Shown here one piece after another: positions 36,767 to 46,573 of a DNA stretch of 64,000 bases. The translations under genes and the position numbers were made by a program. The notes beneath the pieces are model-generated. The model saw only the letters and a program-made list of their open reading frames with translations, was not told the origin of the DNA and searched no databases. Each line of letters begins with the position of its first letter. The first letter of the stretch is position 1. Source of the DNA: Photobacterium galatheae (GTDB taxonomy: Bacteria; Pseudomonadota; Gammaproteobacteria; Enterobacterales; Vibrionaceae); assembly GCF_000695255.1 (NCBI RefSeq), contig NZ_JMIB01000010.1, positions 62,001-126,000 of the forward strand, read 5' to 3'.

Positions 36767-37318
36767 TCAACTGCTGACCAGCCATTCCGTGCGTGAAATC
36801 CGGTACAGACAATGCTCAGCCAGTGGATGATCAGCCGGCAATTTGGGATGCAAAAAGTTCTGCTGACAGTCGGTCATTCCCAGCTTTTGCATCACCCGTT
36901 GTGACGGCTGATTCGGGAGCGCTGTAAAGGCATAAACATCTGATGCATTGAGTTCATCAAAAGCAAATTGCAAGGCGCGTTCAGCCGCCTCCGGCGCAAG
37001 CCCTCTGCCCCAGTATTCGGACGCCAGCCGCCAGCCAATTTCAATAAAGGGCGCGTTGGGAATCTCTGAATCCTGATAGTGCAGTCCGACAAAACCGATA
37101 AACGCCCCGGTTTCTTTCAGCTCAACCGCCCAGAAACCCCAGCCCTTTTCCTCAATCAGCGATTGTGCACGATCGGCAGCCTGCTGACTTTCTTCTTCTG
37201 TCAGTGTCGATGGAAAATAGCGCATCACCGCCGGGTCTGCCGACATCGCCGCAAAAGGAACGAGGTCAGCCGCTTTCCATGGCCTGATAATCAATCGGGG
37301 GGTTTGTAACTCAATCAT
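36767..37318 (-). CDS. GNAT acetyltransferase, RimJ/RimL type
   Basis: A 183-residue acetyltransferase of the RimJ/RimL-like group (ETPRLIIRPW-like start TPRLIIRPWKAADL; WGRGLAPEAAERALQFAF for acetyl-CoA binding; NQPSQRVMQKLGM). It probably acetylates an N-terminus or a small amine; target unknown. I chose ATG 37318, five bases after GGAG. The frame extends to an ATG at 37372 that overlaps the stop of the upstream GNAT gene as ATGA, which may serve for coupling. Confidence 0.82.
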   Translation of the reverse strand: MIELQTPRLIIRPWKAADLVPFAAMSADPAVMRYFPSTLTEEESQQAADRAQSLIEEKGWGFWAVELKETGAFIGFVGLHYQDSEIPNAPFIEIGWRLASEYWGRGLAPEAAERALQFAFDELNASDVYAFTALPNQPSQRVMQKLGMTDCQQNFLHPKLPADHPLAEHCLYRISRTEWLVSS

Positions 37319-37368
37319 GATGACTCCAACTTTTTCGCAATGTCTATTCTTTCGTTCTGACCAATCAC

Positions 37369-37878
37369 TCATGACGCTCGCAAAAGCTTGGCCATATAGA
37401 TTTCATCAATAAATGCACCATCAACCCGCATGGCATCCCGCTTGATGCCTTCCTCCTGAAACCCCGCTGACTGATACAGTTGCCGCGCGACTGTGTTAAG
37501 CGCCATCACCGTTAATTCAAGACGATGAAATGCATGACTTTCAGCCCAGGATTCCAGTGCGCTGAGTAATTTTCGCCCGATCCCTTTCCCTTGATGGCTC
37601 TGGCGAACACCAATGACGCAATACATCGCATGTCGGTTCCGGTTGGCATGGCCACCGATTCCCACCACAAAACCAGCAATCTGATTGTCCTCAGCTTCCG
37701 CGACAAACATCACTTGCTGACGACTTCCCGTAAAAGCTGCAATGTGCTCCGACTGCTGCGCCACCGTTAATTGCCGTTCTCCCGGCTCAAATAACATCCA
37801 CGTTGTTTCTTCATCCAATCGATAAAACAGTGTTACCAATGCGGCAGCGTCTGCCGGGGATACGGGTCTGATCGTCAT
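37369..37878 (-). CDS. GNAT acetyltransferase
   Basis: A 169-residue GNAT protein with the acetyl-CoA loop QSHQGKGIGRKLLSALESWA and the family C-terminal stretch ALNTVARQLYQSAGFQEEGIKRDAM, as in ribosomal-protein or phosphinothricin/spermidine-type acetyltransferases. Substrate cannot be assigned. It is the first gene of a two-gene - strand operon of GNAT proteins. Confidence 0.82.
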   Translation of the reverse strand: MTIRPVSPADAAALVTLFYRLDEETTWMLFEPGERQLTVAQQSEHIAAFTGSRQQVMFVAEAEDNQIAGFVVGIGGHANRNRHAMYCVIGVRQSHQGKGIGRKLLSALESWAESHAFHRLELTVMALNTVARQLYQSAGFQEEGIKRDAMRVDGAFIDEIYMAKLLRAS

Positions 37879-38249
37879 GATTTACCTGACTGCTGATAAA
37901 TTTATTTGCCAAGCGGCCACAATATTAAACAGGACACATAAAAACAAGGATTAAAGTCCCTCACTTTGACCGAGAGGATGTGGCCGTGACTCTCTATTCT
38001 TTAAAGAAGGCACCCAATAAATAGCAAAAATTGGGCATTCGCCCAGAATGATTTTTACACCGCAGAGACAAGGAGAAACCAGAAAAATTGAGGCACACCG
38101 GATATTGACAGAGATCAATTGATTGTCGGCATATCAATGCGAATATTTTTACGGAAATTTAACCAAGCAAGTCATTTACATCAAGAATTATAAAGATAAC
38201 AATCATTCATAAAACAAAACACAACAACTTCTTTATTTACCTGAACCTT
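37879..38249. other. AT-rich divergent intergenic region
   Basis: 371 bases between the GNAT operon and the EAL gene. The right half is strongly AT-rich, as expected for an H-NS-controlled promoter. No clear operator or gene seen. Confidence 0.4.
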
Positions 38250-39842
38250 ATGAACACAACATGCAAAGAAAACAATAAAAACCCGCCAAAAGCATTGATA
38301 AAACACGCTCTCATGGCTTCTTTTCTGGCGCTCTTCATTTTCTCTATCAGCTTTTCCGGGATCTATTTACAAGCAAGAAACAGCCTTCAAAACATCGTTT
38401 CGGAAAAAGAAGCAATGATCATGTCGCTGCTTCAGAACATCCTGGATGAAGCATTAAACACCACCTTTCAGGCATCGCTTTTACTCGAAGCCCATTGCGA
38501 CAATCAGACAACAGGCCAATTAAAGCGAATGGCCACGCTTGCGCCCAATATCCGTTCTGTCAACCTGATTCAGGATAACTACATCTATTGTTCCTCTCTG
38601 TTTGATCAGGAATTGTCAAAAAGTGATCAGACTTATTTTGAAGTGGACGATACCGTTTTCATTAAGACACACAATTATTTCAATCCAGATGAAAAGATCC
38701 TATTCATCAGCCATCGACAGGGTGAACGCTATGCAATTGCAAGTATTGATATTCAATACATCAAGAAACTACTCAATACCCTTAGCAATCATATTCCACT
38801 GACGATCACTTTAAATAATCGTCAGAACGTGACTTACAGTACAGGCTATTCACCAGAGACCAAAGGCACAAGGATTGCCTTGAACTCCGATAATCAGCAA
38901 CTCACGATTACTTCAGTCCTGAGTGAAAAAATGTATCTGAGTTATTTGGGCAATTCATTTGCACTTCCGGTCATCCTCAGTTGCATCATTGCGCTCAGCG
39001 CCGGAATCATGTTCTATCAGTACCTGAACCGTCCTCTTTCTTTGCGGGAAGCATTGTACCAAGCCGTCTCGAATGATGACTTCATACCGCTCCTGCAACC
39101 CATTGTGAATCCGCATGGCGATATCTGTGGTGCAGAAGTCCTGCTGCGCTGGAATCATCCGAAACAGGGGTTCATGATGCCAGACCAGTTTATTCCTCTG
39201 GCTGAAACGACCGGACTGATCCACAAAATGACCTCGCAGGCGCTATCCAAAGTCAAAAACCATCTCATAGAGCACCAACCGCTACTGCCGGACGGATTCC
39301 ATCTGGCGATTAACATCAGCCCGGAGCAATGCAATGACCTGACTTTTTATGAAGACTGCCAGCACTTTTTGTCATCTTTCCCGAATGGCAAAATTCAACT
39401 CATCATTGAACTGACCGAACGGGAGTTGATTCAGAGTACCACGCGTGCCATCCGCCTGTTTGACAAACTGCGCACACTGGGCGCGCAAATCGCACTGGAT
39501 GACTTCGGCACCGGACACGCATCACTCAGCTATATCAACCAGTTCGAGATCGATATTCTCAAGATTGATAAAAGCTTTATCCGCAAGATTGGATCCCTCG
39601 ACAGACCAAGTCATATTGTTGACAACGTGGTCGATCTCGCTGAGCGGCTAAATATTGAGATTGTAGCCGAAGGGGTCGAAAACCTGACTCAGGAAGCGTA
39701 TCTGAAACAACGGCACATTCAGTATTTTCAGGGATATCTGTATGACAAACCACTCGCCCCGGAAATTTTCATCGAGCGCCTGGCGCGTCAGTCCAGAAAG
39801 CAGCCTTGCCCGGAAGGCCAGCGCACAGACATCATCGTCTGA
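38250..39842 (+). CDS. CSS-motif EAL-domain cyclic-di-GMP phosphodiesterase
   Basis: A 530-residue inner-membrane protein. TM1 lies at ~22-45, followed by a periplasmic CSS domain with its signature YCSS (~110) and partner Cys in EAHCDN (~90), TM2 at ~240-258, and a cytoplasmic EAL domain (~270-515). In CSS proteins the cysteines form a disulfide controlled by DsbA/DsbB that regulates activity. Catalytic residues are all there: AEVLLRW (EVL in place of EAL, keeping the Glu), NISPEQ, IELTERE, LDDFGTGHASL, LKIDKSFI and EGVE. So it probably degrades cyclic-di-GMP. Confidence 0.9.
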   Translation: MNTTCKENNKNPPKALIKHALMASFLALFIFSISFSGIYLQARNSLQNIVSEKEAMIMSLLQNILDEALNTTFQASLLLEAHCDNQTTGQLKRMATLAPNIRSVNLIQDNYIYCSSLFDQELSKSDQTYFEVDDTVFIKTHNYFNPDEKILFISHRQGERYAIASIDIQYIKKLLNTLSNHIPLTITLNNRQNVTYSTGYSPETKGTRIALNSDNQQLTITSVLSEKMYLSYLGNSFALPVILSCIIALSAGIMFYQYLNRPLSLREALYQAVSNDDFIPLLQPIVNPHGDICGAEVLLRWNHPKQGFMMPDQFIPLAETTGLIHKMTSQALSKVKNHLIEHQPLLPDGFHLAINISPEQCNDLTFYEDCQHFLSSFPNGKIQLIIELTERELIQSTTRAIRLFDKLRTLGAQIALDDFGTGHASLSYINQFEIDILKIDKSFIRKIGSLDRPSHIVDNVVDLAERLNIEIVAEGVENLTQEAYLKQRHIQYFQGYLYDKPLAPEIFIERLARQSRKQPCPEGQRTDIIV

Positions 39843-39853
39843 CAACCATGGTT

Positions 39854-39887
39854 AACAGACAGACAGACAGGTTTTCCCTGTCTGTCC
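39854..39887. terminator. Hairpin between convergent EAL and chemoreceptor genes
   Basis: GACAGACAGG-TTTTC-CCTGTCTGTC, perfect 10-bp stem preceded by further CAGA repeats. No T-run. Confidence 0.55.
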
Positions 39888-39898
39888 GCACAATCAAA

Positions 39899-41515
39899 TC
39901 ATACTTTAAAATACGCCAGATGCTGGTTCAATACTTCTGAAGCCTCTGCCATCGCCTGACTTTCCTGGGCCAGATTCATTGATGCTTCTTTCATGGCGTT
40001 GGCAGACAAGTGAATGCTGCTGACGTTTTCATTCATCTCGTTTGCCACAATGCCCTGCTGTTCCGCTGCTGCCGCAATCAGCACAACTCTGTCTGTGGTT
40101 TCGTTCAGATCAGCAACCATGGTGTCAAACGTCGCCCGGGTTTCCAGGGCAACATCCACACAAGCCGCCGCCTGATGATGACTGGACTGCATGGTCTGGC
40201 TGGACTGCTCGGCAATCTGCGTCAGACGATCAATACTGGCTTTCACTTCCGAGGTCGACTGCTGGGTACGGCTGGCCAGATTGCGGACTTCATCTGCGAC
40301 CACCGCAAAACCACGGCCCATTTCCCCCGCCCTGGCGGCTTCAATCGCTGCATTCAGTGCCAGCAGGTTGGTCTGTTCAGACACATCCTGAATCACGTTC
40401 ACGACCGCATGAATTTCTTTGACGCCGTTCAGCAGCTGGTTCACCAGGCTGTCGGCTTCCGTAATGTTTTCGGCCACCGACTGGATATTGTCACTGGTCG
40501 CTTTCATCTGAATACTGCTGTCATGCGCCTGCGCCGAAACGCCTTTGGTTGCTTCTGATGTACTTTCCGCATTCTGCGCAACATCATTGATCGTCGCAGA
40601 CATTTCATTCATCGCCGCAGAAAGCTGCTCCAGTTGCAGATGCTGAGACTCGACACTGGAAGCCGTTTCCTCACTGGCACCAGCAATCCGGCTAGCCATA
40701 TCTCGGGAATGCGCCGCCGACTCACTGGCAACTTTCATTGCCGATTGCAGTTTATCCAGCATGCGATCCACTTCATTCCCCATCACACCAATTTCATCTT
40801 TGCGGTTTTTCCGAAGTCGAACTCTCAAATTGCCATCGGCAATATCGTGGACCTTATCCACCAGTGCATTCAGTGGTGTGACAATATCACGGGCCAACAC
40901 ATAGCCAACCAAACCCAAGAGAAGAATGGCAATGACGGCGAACCCTGCCTCTTTCGCCAGGCTGAGATAGAAGGCATCCTGAATATCTGAGACCAGAATA
41001 CCTGAACCCAGAACCCACTCCCATTCCGAGAAATACATCACATAAGAGATTTTATCGTGCAGGCGGCCATCCGGTGCCCGCCAGGTATAATCCAGAAAGC
41101 CTTGCCCGGTCGACGCGGCAATACTTGCCATTTCCTGCCAATGGAATTTTCCGGAGCCATCACGAATGGTCGACGCATCGGCACCATTCAACTCCGGTTT
41201 CAGGGGATGCAGAATCACCTTCTGCTGAGGATTGGTGATCCAAAAATAATTATCACCATCGTAACGCAGTTGCTCAATGGCTCGCTTGGCCATCGTCTGC
41301 GCCTGTTCTTTCCCAAGTACAGCCACTTGTCCTGCAAAATACTGAACAATGCTATGCGCTGTTTCAACCTGAGCCCGCAACTTATCTTGCCGCTCCTGAA
41401 ACGATGCAGAGCGTTGTAACGCCAGATTATAAATACAGACAGAGACGATAATGCCTGCAGCAATCACCACAAGCAGCTGTAACTTTATTTTTATTGAGAT
41501 ATTCCCTAATTTCAC
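39899..41515 (-). CDS. Methyl-accepting chemotaxis protein with Cache sensor
   Basis: A 538-residue chemoreceptor: TM1 (~11-30), a periplasmic single-Cache type domain (~35-185; [31 protein letters not shown]), TM2 (~190-208), HAMP (~210-262) and a cytoplasmic signalling domain whose tip [19 protein letters not shown] is intact (~385). Single-Cache receptors often bind small carboxylates, but the ligand is unknown here. It stands alone. Confidence 0.93.
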   Translation of the reverse strand: MKLGNISIKIKLQLLVVIAAGIIVSVCIYNLALQRSASFQERQDKLRAQVETAHSIVQYFAGQVAVLGKEQAQTMAKRAIEQLRYDGDNYFWITNPQQKVILHPLKPELNGADASTIRDGSGKFHWQEMASIAASTGQGFLDYTWRAPDGRLHDKISYVMYFSEWEWVLGSGILVSDIQDAFYLSLAKEAGFAVIAILLLGLVGYVLARDIVTPLNALVDKVHDIADGNLRVRLRKNRKDEIGVMGNEVDRMLDKLQSAMKVASESAAHSRDMASRIAGASEETASSVESQHLQLEQLSAAMNEMSATINDVAQNAESTSEATKGVSAQAHDSSIQMKATSDNIQSVAENITEADSLVNQLLNGVKEIHAVVNVIQDVSEQTNLLALNAAIEAARAGEMGRGFAVVADEVRNLASRTQQSTSEVKASIDRLTQIAEQSSQTMQSSHHQAAACVDVALETRATFDTMVADLNETTDRVVLIAAAAEQQGIVANEMNENVSSIHLSANAMKEASMNLAQESQAMAEASEVLNQHLAYFKV

Positions 41516-41671
41516 GCTATCACCTTGCCGTCATAAGCAACAAAGTGACTATTGTGACTCAGAAAATCGCCTCCGTTGTTATCTGATATCAAAGAAAAAA
41601 GAAATGTATACCCTTAAGCCATTTCGCAAAATAAGTATATGCGAATTCGGTCATAAAATGTTGTCACTATG

Positions 41672-41843
41672 TTACTGTTCTTCTGCCTCAATCAGTGCGG
41701 CCCGCTGCACAATTTCGGTCGGAAAACCCGCAATGCCCGATTGATTTTTTGCGCCAGTATCGTTTGATGCCATCCGGACCCTGTGCTTCAGCCCAATCGT
41801 CCGGCGGGTGACGGTCATCGACAAAATCATCAGGAACAGACAT
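41672..41843 (-). pseudogene. Possible small gene with a frameshift at an A6 run
   Basis: From ATG 41843 one frame reads MSVPDDFVDDRHPPDDWAEA and on to a Trp/Lys-rich segment. A +1 shift at the A6 run (T6 on + strand at 41745-41750) leads into a frame ending GIAGFPTEIVQRAALIEAEE, which stops at 41672. Both halves look like real protein, while each frame alone ends or begins implausibly. The joined product would be about 56 residues. It lies beyond the terminator of the efflux operon. I do not recognise the family. Confidence 0.35.
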
Positions 41844-41875
41844 ACCACATGAGGTCTGGACATGATCGATCTCAA

Positions 41876-41905
41876 GAATAAAAATCTGTCGGGCACCGAC
41901 AGATT
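41876..41905 (-). terminator. Terminator of the marR-HlyD-DUF2955 operon
   Basis: On the - strand AATCTGTCGG-TGC-CCGACAGATT followed by TTTATT. It lies about 50 bases after the stop of the DUF2955 gene. Confidence 0.8.
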
Positions 41906-41956
41906 CTGGAAACAGGGCAAACGGACACCGGAGTGAACACTTCCCTTTTCATTCAA

Positions 41957-42997
41957 CTATGAAGCAACGTGAAACCGTGTTGCCTCAAAACTGTTCAGGA
42001 GACGATGAACCAGGTAAGTCACCAGTAAAGTCACCACGATGGCAAAAAAGATACTGCTGACACGATAAAGGGCACTGAAGATCAAATCATTCCCGGGCGT
42101 CAGATACTGACCAAACAATATCCCCAGGGTGGTCAGCCCGCCAAAGCCGGCGCCCGAACCACTGGACTCTTTAACATGCATGTAGCTGAAGATCATCGCA
42201 CCAATCCATAACAGCGGAATAATCAACACCAGCATATCCGCCCAGTCATAAAGAAACAGCTGGCCAGCGACCCCGAAGCTCACCCCTAGCAAAGTTCCCA
42301 TCGCCCGCTTTCTGGCATATCCCAGCGCACCATTCCAATGCATCGGAAACAGCAGTAACAAGGTTGTTGCCTGAGCAGACATAGAATCATTGAGATCAAA
42401 AACCTGAAACACCAGAAATGACAGGGTTGCGATACTTGCCCCCAGTAAAGCTTCATGGCGCATCCGGTGAGACCCTTTAGGTTCTGACGGACGTGGCGGT
42501 GGCTGACGTGGTTCGGCATCCGGAATCAGAAAGGTCACCAGATAAGCAATGATGACAGACAGAACGCTGGCCAGCAGATTGCCGAAAATCAGTTCATTCA
42601 GATCGACACCGGGATAGCTGGCGAAATGCAGCATGATACTCAGGCTCAGTACACTGTTTGCACCAAACAAAAACAGTGGGCCTTTCGACATACAGGCAAA
42701 TTTATAAAGAAAGAGCACAAAAACGATCAGCGTCATGATGCCGGGATGGCCGCCGAACAGTCCCCCAAGAATTCCGACCTCCAGTCCGCAGACAATGGCA
42801 GCTGCGAACAACTGGCGGGCAGCATGGGCACTCATCACAGGCACCATCCCCAGAAGCAGCATGGGCACCACGGTAAAAAACACCCCGTAGTTCCAGCCAA
42901 ATAACTTACAGATGGTAAAACCAAGTGTGGCACCGGTTGCGATTCTCAGACATTGCCGGAAATCATTTTCCGACATGGGATGATCCCATAACTTCAT
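41957..42997 (-). CDS. DUF2955/FUSC-type membrane efflux protein
   Basis: A 346-residue inner-membrane protein with about ten predicted helices in two groups of five, separated by a charged loop (PDAEPRQPPPRPSEPKGSHR). This architecture is that of the aromatic-acid exporter/FUSC group, in the DUF2955 branch. It partners the HlyD-type adaptor encoded 11 bases upstream, like AaeB with AaeA, so export of an aromatic or lipophilic acid is likely but not proven. GGAGG lies four bases before the ATG. Confidence 0.8.
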   Translation of the reverse strand: MKLWDHPMSENDFRQCLRIATGATLGFTICKLFGWNYGVFFTVVPMLLLGMVPVMSAHAARQLFAAAIVCGLEVGILGGLFGGHPGIMTLIVFVLFLYKFACMSKGPLFLFGANSVLSLSIMLHFASYPGVDLNELIFGNLLASVLSVIIAYLVTFLIPDAEPRQPPPRPSEPKGSHRMRHEALLGASIATLSFLVFQVFDLNDSMSAQATTLLLLFPMHWNGALGYARKRAMGTLLGVSFGVAGQLFLYDWADMLVLIIPLLWIGAMIFSYMHVKESSGSGAGFGGLTTLGILFGQYLTPGNDLIFSALYRVSSIFFAIVVTLLVTYLVHRLLNSFEATRFHVAS

Positions 42998-43008
42998 GAC
43001 GCCTCCGG

Positions 43009-44067
43009 TTAATAAATATAATGTAGCGTGCTCAGAAACTGAATCTGAGCCTGAGCAACCCAGGCGAATAACCCATTTTCAGGCACCAGCTGTACCGTCG
43101 CTCTTGCACCGGCAGGCAATTGCGTCGGTAAATTGCCATCGACATGAAAGTGCAACCGCATACGCTGGGCATCCCGTACCCATCGGTTAGACTCGGTTGG
43201 CGCAGCAAGGCGACCATTGGCATCAAACTGACCCGAGCTGACCCCGGCATCCAGACTACTGATATGGGCAGCAAAAACCTGACCGGGCTGACTGTCAAAA
43301 GCAATCAATGCCTGGCTATTCTGCGAGAAATGGCGAAGGCTTTTTTCGCGGAAATCCGCAATGATATCAACGTCACCAGACACTAAGGCCACCAATGGAT
43401 TTCCGGCTGCCGCATAAGCCCCTTTTTCCAATTGCAGATTGGTGATTACCCCATCGTGCCTGGCTTCCACACGGGTATAAGATAAGTTCAGCTCGGCTTG
43501 CTCAAGCTGGTTTCTGGCAACACGAATGTTCAGGTTCAGATCACCCGTTTCACCGCGGCTGACTTTCAGTTCCTGTAAACGTGCTTCAGATGCTGCCAAA
43601 TTGGCTTTTGCCGCCAACGATGCACTTTGCGCATCATCGCGTAACTGACGCGACGTGCCATTCCGCAGGAAAAGCGTATTGAGACGGTGTGCTTCGCGTA
43701 TTTTCTGCTGCAACACAGCTTCATTTGCTTTCACATCAGCTTGGGCAGCCAGAATCGATGCATCCAGCTGGGCATTATTCTGAGTCACCTTTTCCAGTTT
43801 CAGGTATGCCTGCTCAACAGCCAGCTTGTATGGCGCCGGATCAATATCAAAGAGAACATCCCCTTTGTGCACCATCTGATTATTAGAGACATAAATCTCG
43901 GTAATCTGGCCACTCACCCGTGGCGCAACTTTCGTCACCACCCGAGTGGCCATCGCCTGAGGCGTTAACGGCATCGCCAGATCGGCCATCAGGAAATAAC
44001 CAAAGACAAGGACAAACGCAAAGCAGGCATATTTTATCCAGCGCGCAAATTTCTGATCAGGGGTCAT
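43009..44067 (-). CDS. HlyD/EmrA-family membrane fusion protein
   Basis: A 352-residue periplasmic adaptor anchored by one N-terminal membrane helix (~11-30). It has the usual order: half lipoyl domain (VAPRVSGQITEIYVSNNQMVHKGDVLFDIDP, ~48-78), a long coiled-coil hairpin (~80-190, with AASEARLQELKVSRGETGD), the second half lipoyl domain (YTRVEARHDGVITNLQLEKGAYAAAG) and a beta-barrel. It would connect the DUF2955 pump to an outer-membrane channel. Second gene of the operon. Confidence 0.9.
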   Translation of the reverse strand: MTPDQKFARWIKYACFAFVLVFGYFLMADLAMPLTPQAMATRVVTKVAPRVSGQITEIYVSNNQMVHKGDVLFDIDPAPYKLAVEQAYLKLEKVTQNNAQLDASILAAQADVKANEAVLQQKIREAHRLNTLFLRNGTSRQLRDDAQSASLAAKANLAASEARLQELKVSRGETGDLNLNIRVARNQLEQAELNLSYTRVEARHDGVITNLQLEKGAYAAAGNPLVALVSGDVDIIADFREKSLRHFSQNSQALIAFDSQPGQVFAAHISSLDAGVSSGQFDANGRLAAPTESNRWVRDAQRMRLHFHVDGNLPTQLPAGARATVQLVPENGLFAWVAQAQIQFLSTLHYIY

Positions 44068-44073
44068 AGGCGT

Positions 44074-44556
44074 TTATTTCTCCTTGGATGCTTGGTCTGT
44101 ATTCTGGCTAAGAAAGTCGAGAGCATTATGGGCAATTTGCTCCAGAATCAGGCTCAGCATCTGAGATTCCTGATCATTAATATGCATGAGCAACTTACGC
44201 CGCACTTGCAAAATTCGGGTTTCCATCTGGCTGATCAAATGACGCCCCTCATCTGTCAGACTGACAATGCGGGCGCGTTTGTCTTTTTCACAGCTGCGAC
44301 GCGTGACCAGCGACTGATCTTCAAGATGCTTCAGGGTTCGCATGAGCGAAGCCAATTCGATTTCCAATGCCTCTGCCAGCGTCTTCTGGCTGACGTTGTC
44401 GCCAAGCCGTTGCAACTTCCACAACGCTGTCCAGCGAGGATAGGTCAGCCCCAAAGGGGCCAGCTCTCGATCAGCAACTGTTTTCCATAACCGGGACACC
44501 CGGCCTAACTGCTCTGCCACAGGCAGATCCCGCAAAATGTTGACGTCCTGAACCAT
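44074..44556 (-). CDS. MarR/SlyA-family regulator of the efflux operon
   Basis: A 160-residue winged-helix regulator of the SlyA branch (LGLTYPRWTALWKLQRLG; LAEALEIELASLMRTLKHLEDQSLVTRRSCEKDKRARIVSLT). It is the first gene of the operon and lies directly behind a double palindrome, so autorepression relieved by a pump substrate is likely. A Cys at ~96 (RRSCEKDKR) in the wing might add redox control; this is speculative. Confidence 0.9.
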   Translation of the reverse strand: MVQDVNILRDLPVAEQLGRVSRLWKTVADRELAPLGLTYPRWTALWKLQRLGDNVSQKTLAEALEIELASLMRTLKHLEDQSLVTRRSCEKDKRARIVSLTDEGRHLISQMETRILQVRRKLLMHINDQESQMLSLILEQIAHNALDFLSQNTDQASKEK

Positions 44557-44573
44557 GATTAATTGCCTTAATT

Positions 44574-44615
44574 ACTTAGCCTGCTAAGCAATATAAACTA
44601 GTTAGCAGGCTAAGT
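44574..44615. promoter_or_regulatory. Double MarR-type operator
   Basis: Two TTAGC-2-GCTAA palindromes, 28 bases apart centre to centre, which together make a perfect 14-bp inverted repeat (ACTTAGCCTGCTAA and TTAGCAGGCTAAGT) around 14 AT-rich bases. It lies just upstream of the marR start and fits two MarR dimers on the same face of the helix. Confidence 0.75.
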
Positions 44616-44813
44616 AAATTATCTGTGAGTTCAATCACACAATTCTTGTACGAGCATTCTGCCGCCACCGCTGTCACTATGGCCACGGTAGTGGTGACGT
44701 AAAGAAAACACTCGCCTGAACATTTCAAAAGGAAATCAGGTTTACTCAAGGCATCACATCTTTGAAATCAATGCATTGGCCGTAAACATATCTCTTGCTA
44801 TTCTGCTGGTTTC

Positions 44814-46517
44814 ATGGAGAAAGCAGTGGATGTACGTGTGATTGAAAACAGTGAACTGGCCATTGGCATTGATTTAGGCACAACAAACAGTGCCATTGCA
44901 GTCTGGCGAGACGGGAAACCTGAACTGATTCCGAATGCGCTGGGAAGCTATCTGACACCGTCTGTTGTCAGCATTGATGAGCGTGGGCAAGTTCTCATTG
45001 GTGATGCTGCACGCTCCCGCCTGATCACACGTCCGCAGGAAACCGCAGCAGCATTTAAACGCTTCCTGGGCACAGAGAAAACCTATCAGCTCGGCAAAAC
45101 ACGCTACACACCAACAGAACTTTGTGCCTTAATTCTACGCTCACTGAAAGACGACGCAGAAGCCTATCTGGGAACGAGTATCAAACAAGTGGTAATCTCC
45201 GTTCCGGCTTATTTCAGTGATCAACAGCGCAAGCAGATTCATCAGGCTGCTGAGCTGGCTGGATTAATCGCTGTCAGGTTGATCAACGAACCCACAGCAG
45301 CCTGCCTTGCCTACAGCCTGCATGAAACGCATGAACGTCGCTTTCTTGTGTTCGACTTGGGAGGCGGGACATTCGATGTAACCGTTGTGGAGCATCAGGA
45401 TGGTTTTGTTGATGTACGTGCCTCAGCCGGTGATAACCAGCTCGGTGGAGAAGATTTCACTCGCCAGCTCGCTGAATATGTCATCGATCAGCTCAAGGTG
45501 AACCCGAGCGATCTCAGCCTCAACGACATGGCTAAAATTGTCAGTGCCTGCGAAACCGCCAAAAAGCAGAATAACTCAGACTTCACAATCAGCCTTGCAG
45601 ATCCCTTTAACCGGAGCTTTTCTCTGACACCATTCCAGTTAGAAGAGATCTGGAAAAGTACGTTGCTGAGGTTATCACAGCCCTTGCGACGTGCGCTCAG
45701 CGATGCCCGGATCAGCACAGAAGAGATCGATGAACTGATTTTTGTGGGCGGGGCGACCCGATTGCGCCAGGTACAACAACTGGCAACGCGACTGATTGGC
45801 CGCTTCGGACAAAATACGCTGGATCCCGATTTGGTCGTCGCGATGGGCGCAGCCACGCAGGCAGCCTGCCGATTGCGTGACAAAGCCGTTGAAGAAATCG
45901 TCCTGACCGATGTCTGCCCGTTCAGTCTGGGGATTGCGGCGAATCGTGACGGTCAAACGGATGTCTTCAGCCCAATCATTGAACGCAATACTGTCATTCC
46001 GACATCCAGAGTCGAACGTTTCAATACCGCCTACGATCAGCAGACCAAAGTCCGCATTGCCCTGTATCAGGGTGAACGATTCTGGGCTCGGGAAAACATC
46101 TTTATCAGTGACTTTGAGATTGAGGTCCCGGCCAATCACGCCGGCGCTGAGGCTATTGATGTCCGATTCAGTTACGACATCAATGGCCTACTGGAAGTCG
46201 ATGTCACCATTCTATCGACCAATACCACAATCCAGAAGGTCATTGATCGCACGCCTGTCGGCATGAGTGACGAAGATAAACGCGCCAGTCACGAGCGACT
46301 GGCCAAACTGAAATCCCATCCGCGAGATAAGCTGCCCAATATCGCCCTGACAGAAAAACTCAACAGGCTGTATGAAGAAAAGCTTGCCCATGAAAGACAG
46401 ATGGTCGAGCAGCTCATCCTGCACTTTACTCAGGCTTTAGAAAGCCAGCATGAGCAAACCATCAACCATGCGAGAAAAAATATCGAACAGCAGTTGAAGA
46501 TGTGGGGGTTTCACTAA
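44814..46517 (+). CDS. hscC: HscC, specialised Hsp70 chaperone
   Basis: A 567-residue Hsp70 of the HscC group, shorter than DnaK (about 640). The ATPase domain has GIDLGTTNSAIAVW, the VFDLGGGTFDVTVV phosphate loop and VGGATRLRQVQQL; the short substrate domain follows (~375-500) and a reduced lid with a coiled C-terminus. HscC in E. coli does not replace DnaK and works with dedicated J proteins encoded next to it. The - strand genes beyond include such a J-like protein, so the locus arrangement is shared. The first codons (MEKAVDVRVIENSE) are not conserved; a later GTG is possible. Confidence 0.92.
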   Translation: MEKAVDVRVIENSELAIGIDLGTTNSAIAVWRDGKPELIPNALGSYLTPSVVSIDERGQVLIGDAARSRLITRPQETAAAFKRFLGTEKTYQLGKTRYTPTELCALILRSLKDDAEAYLGTSIKQVVISVPAYFSDQQRKQIHQAAELAGLIAVRLINEPTAACLAYSLHETHERRFLVFDLGGGTFDVTVVEHQDGFVDVRASAGDNQLGGEDFTRQLAEYVIDQLKVNPSDLSLNDMAKIVSACETAKKQNNSDFTISLADPFNRSFSLTPFQLEEIWKSTLLRLSQPLRRALSDARISTEEIDELIFVGGATRLRQVQQLATRLIGRFGQNTLDPDLVVAMGAATQAACRLRDKAVEEIVLTDVCPFSLGIAANRDGQTDVFSPIIERNTVIPTSRVERFNTAYDQQTKVRIALYQGERFWARENIFISDFEIEVPANHAGAEAIDVRFSYDINGLLEVDVTILSTNTTIQKVIDRTPVGMSDEDKRASHERLAKLKSHPRDKLPNIALTEKLNRLYEEKLAHERQMVEQLILHFTQALESQHEQTINHARKNIEQQLKMWGFH

Positions 46518-46542
46518 AAAGCTATAAAACCCGCGCACAAAC

Positions 46543-46573
46543 CGGGAATATGAGAACATATTCCCGTTCTTTT
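46543..46573 (+). terminator. Terminator of hscC
   Basis: CGGGAATATG-AGAA-CATATTCCCG followed by TTCTTTT. It overlaps the 3' end of the convergent lipoprotein gene. Confidence 0.85.

Noticed and set aside
41672..41956. 94-residue single-frame - strand gene
   Set aside because: Its first half runs through the efflux operon terminator and reads poorly. Only its C-terminal part looks like protein, joined to another frame by a shift, and is reported as such.
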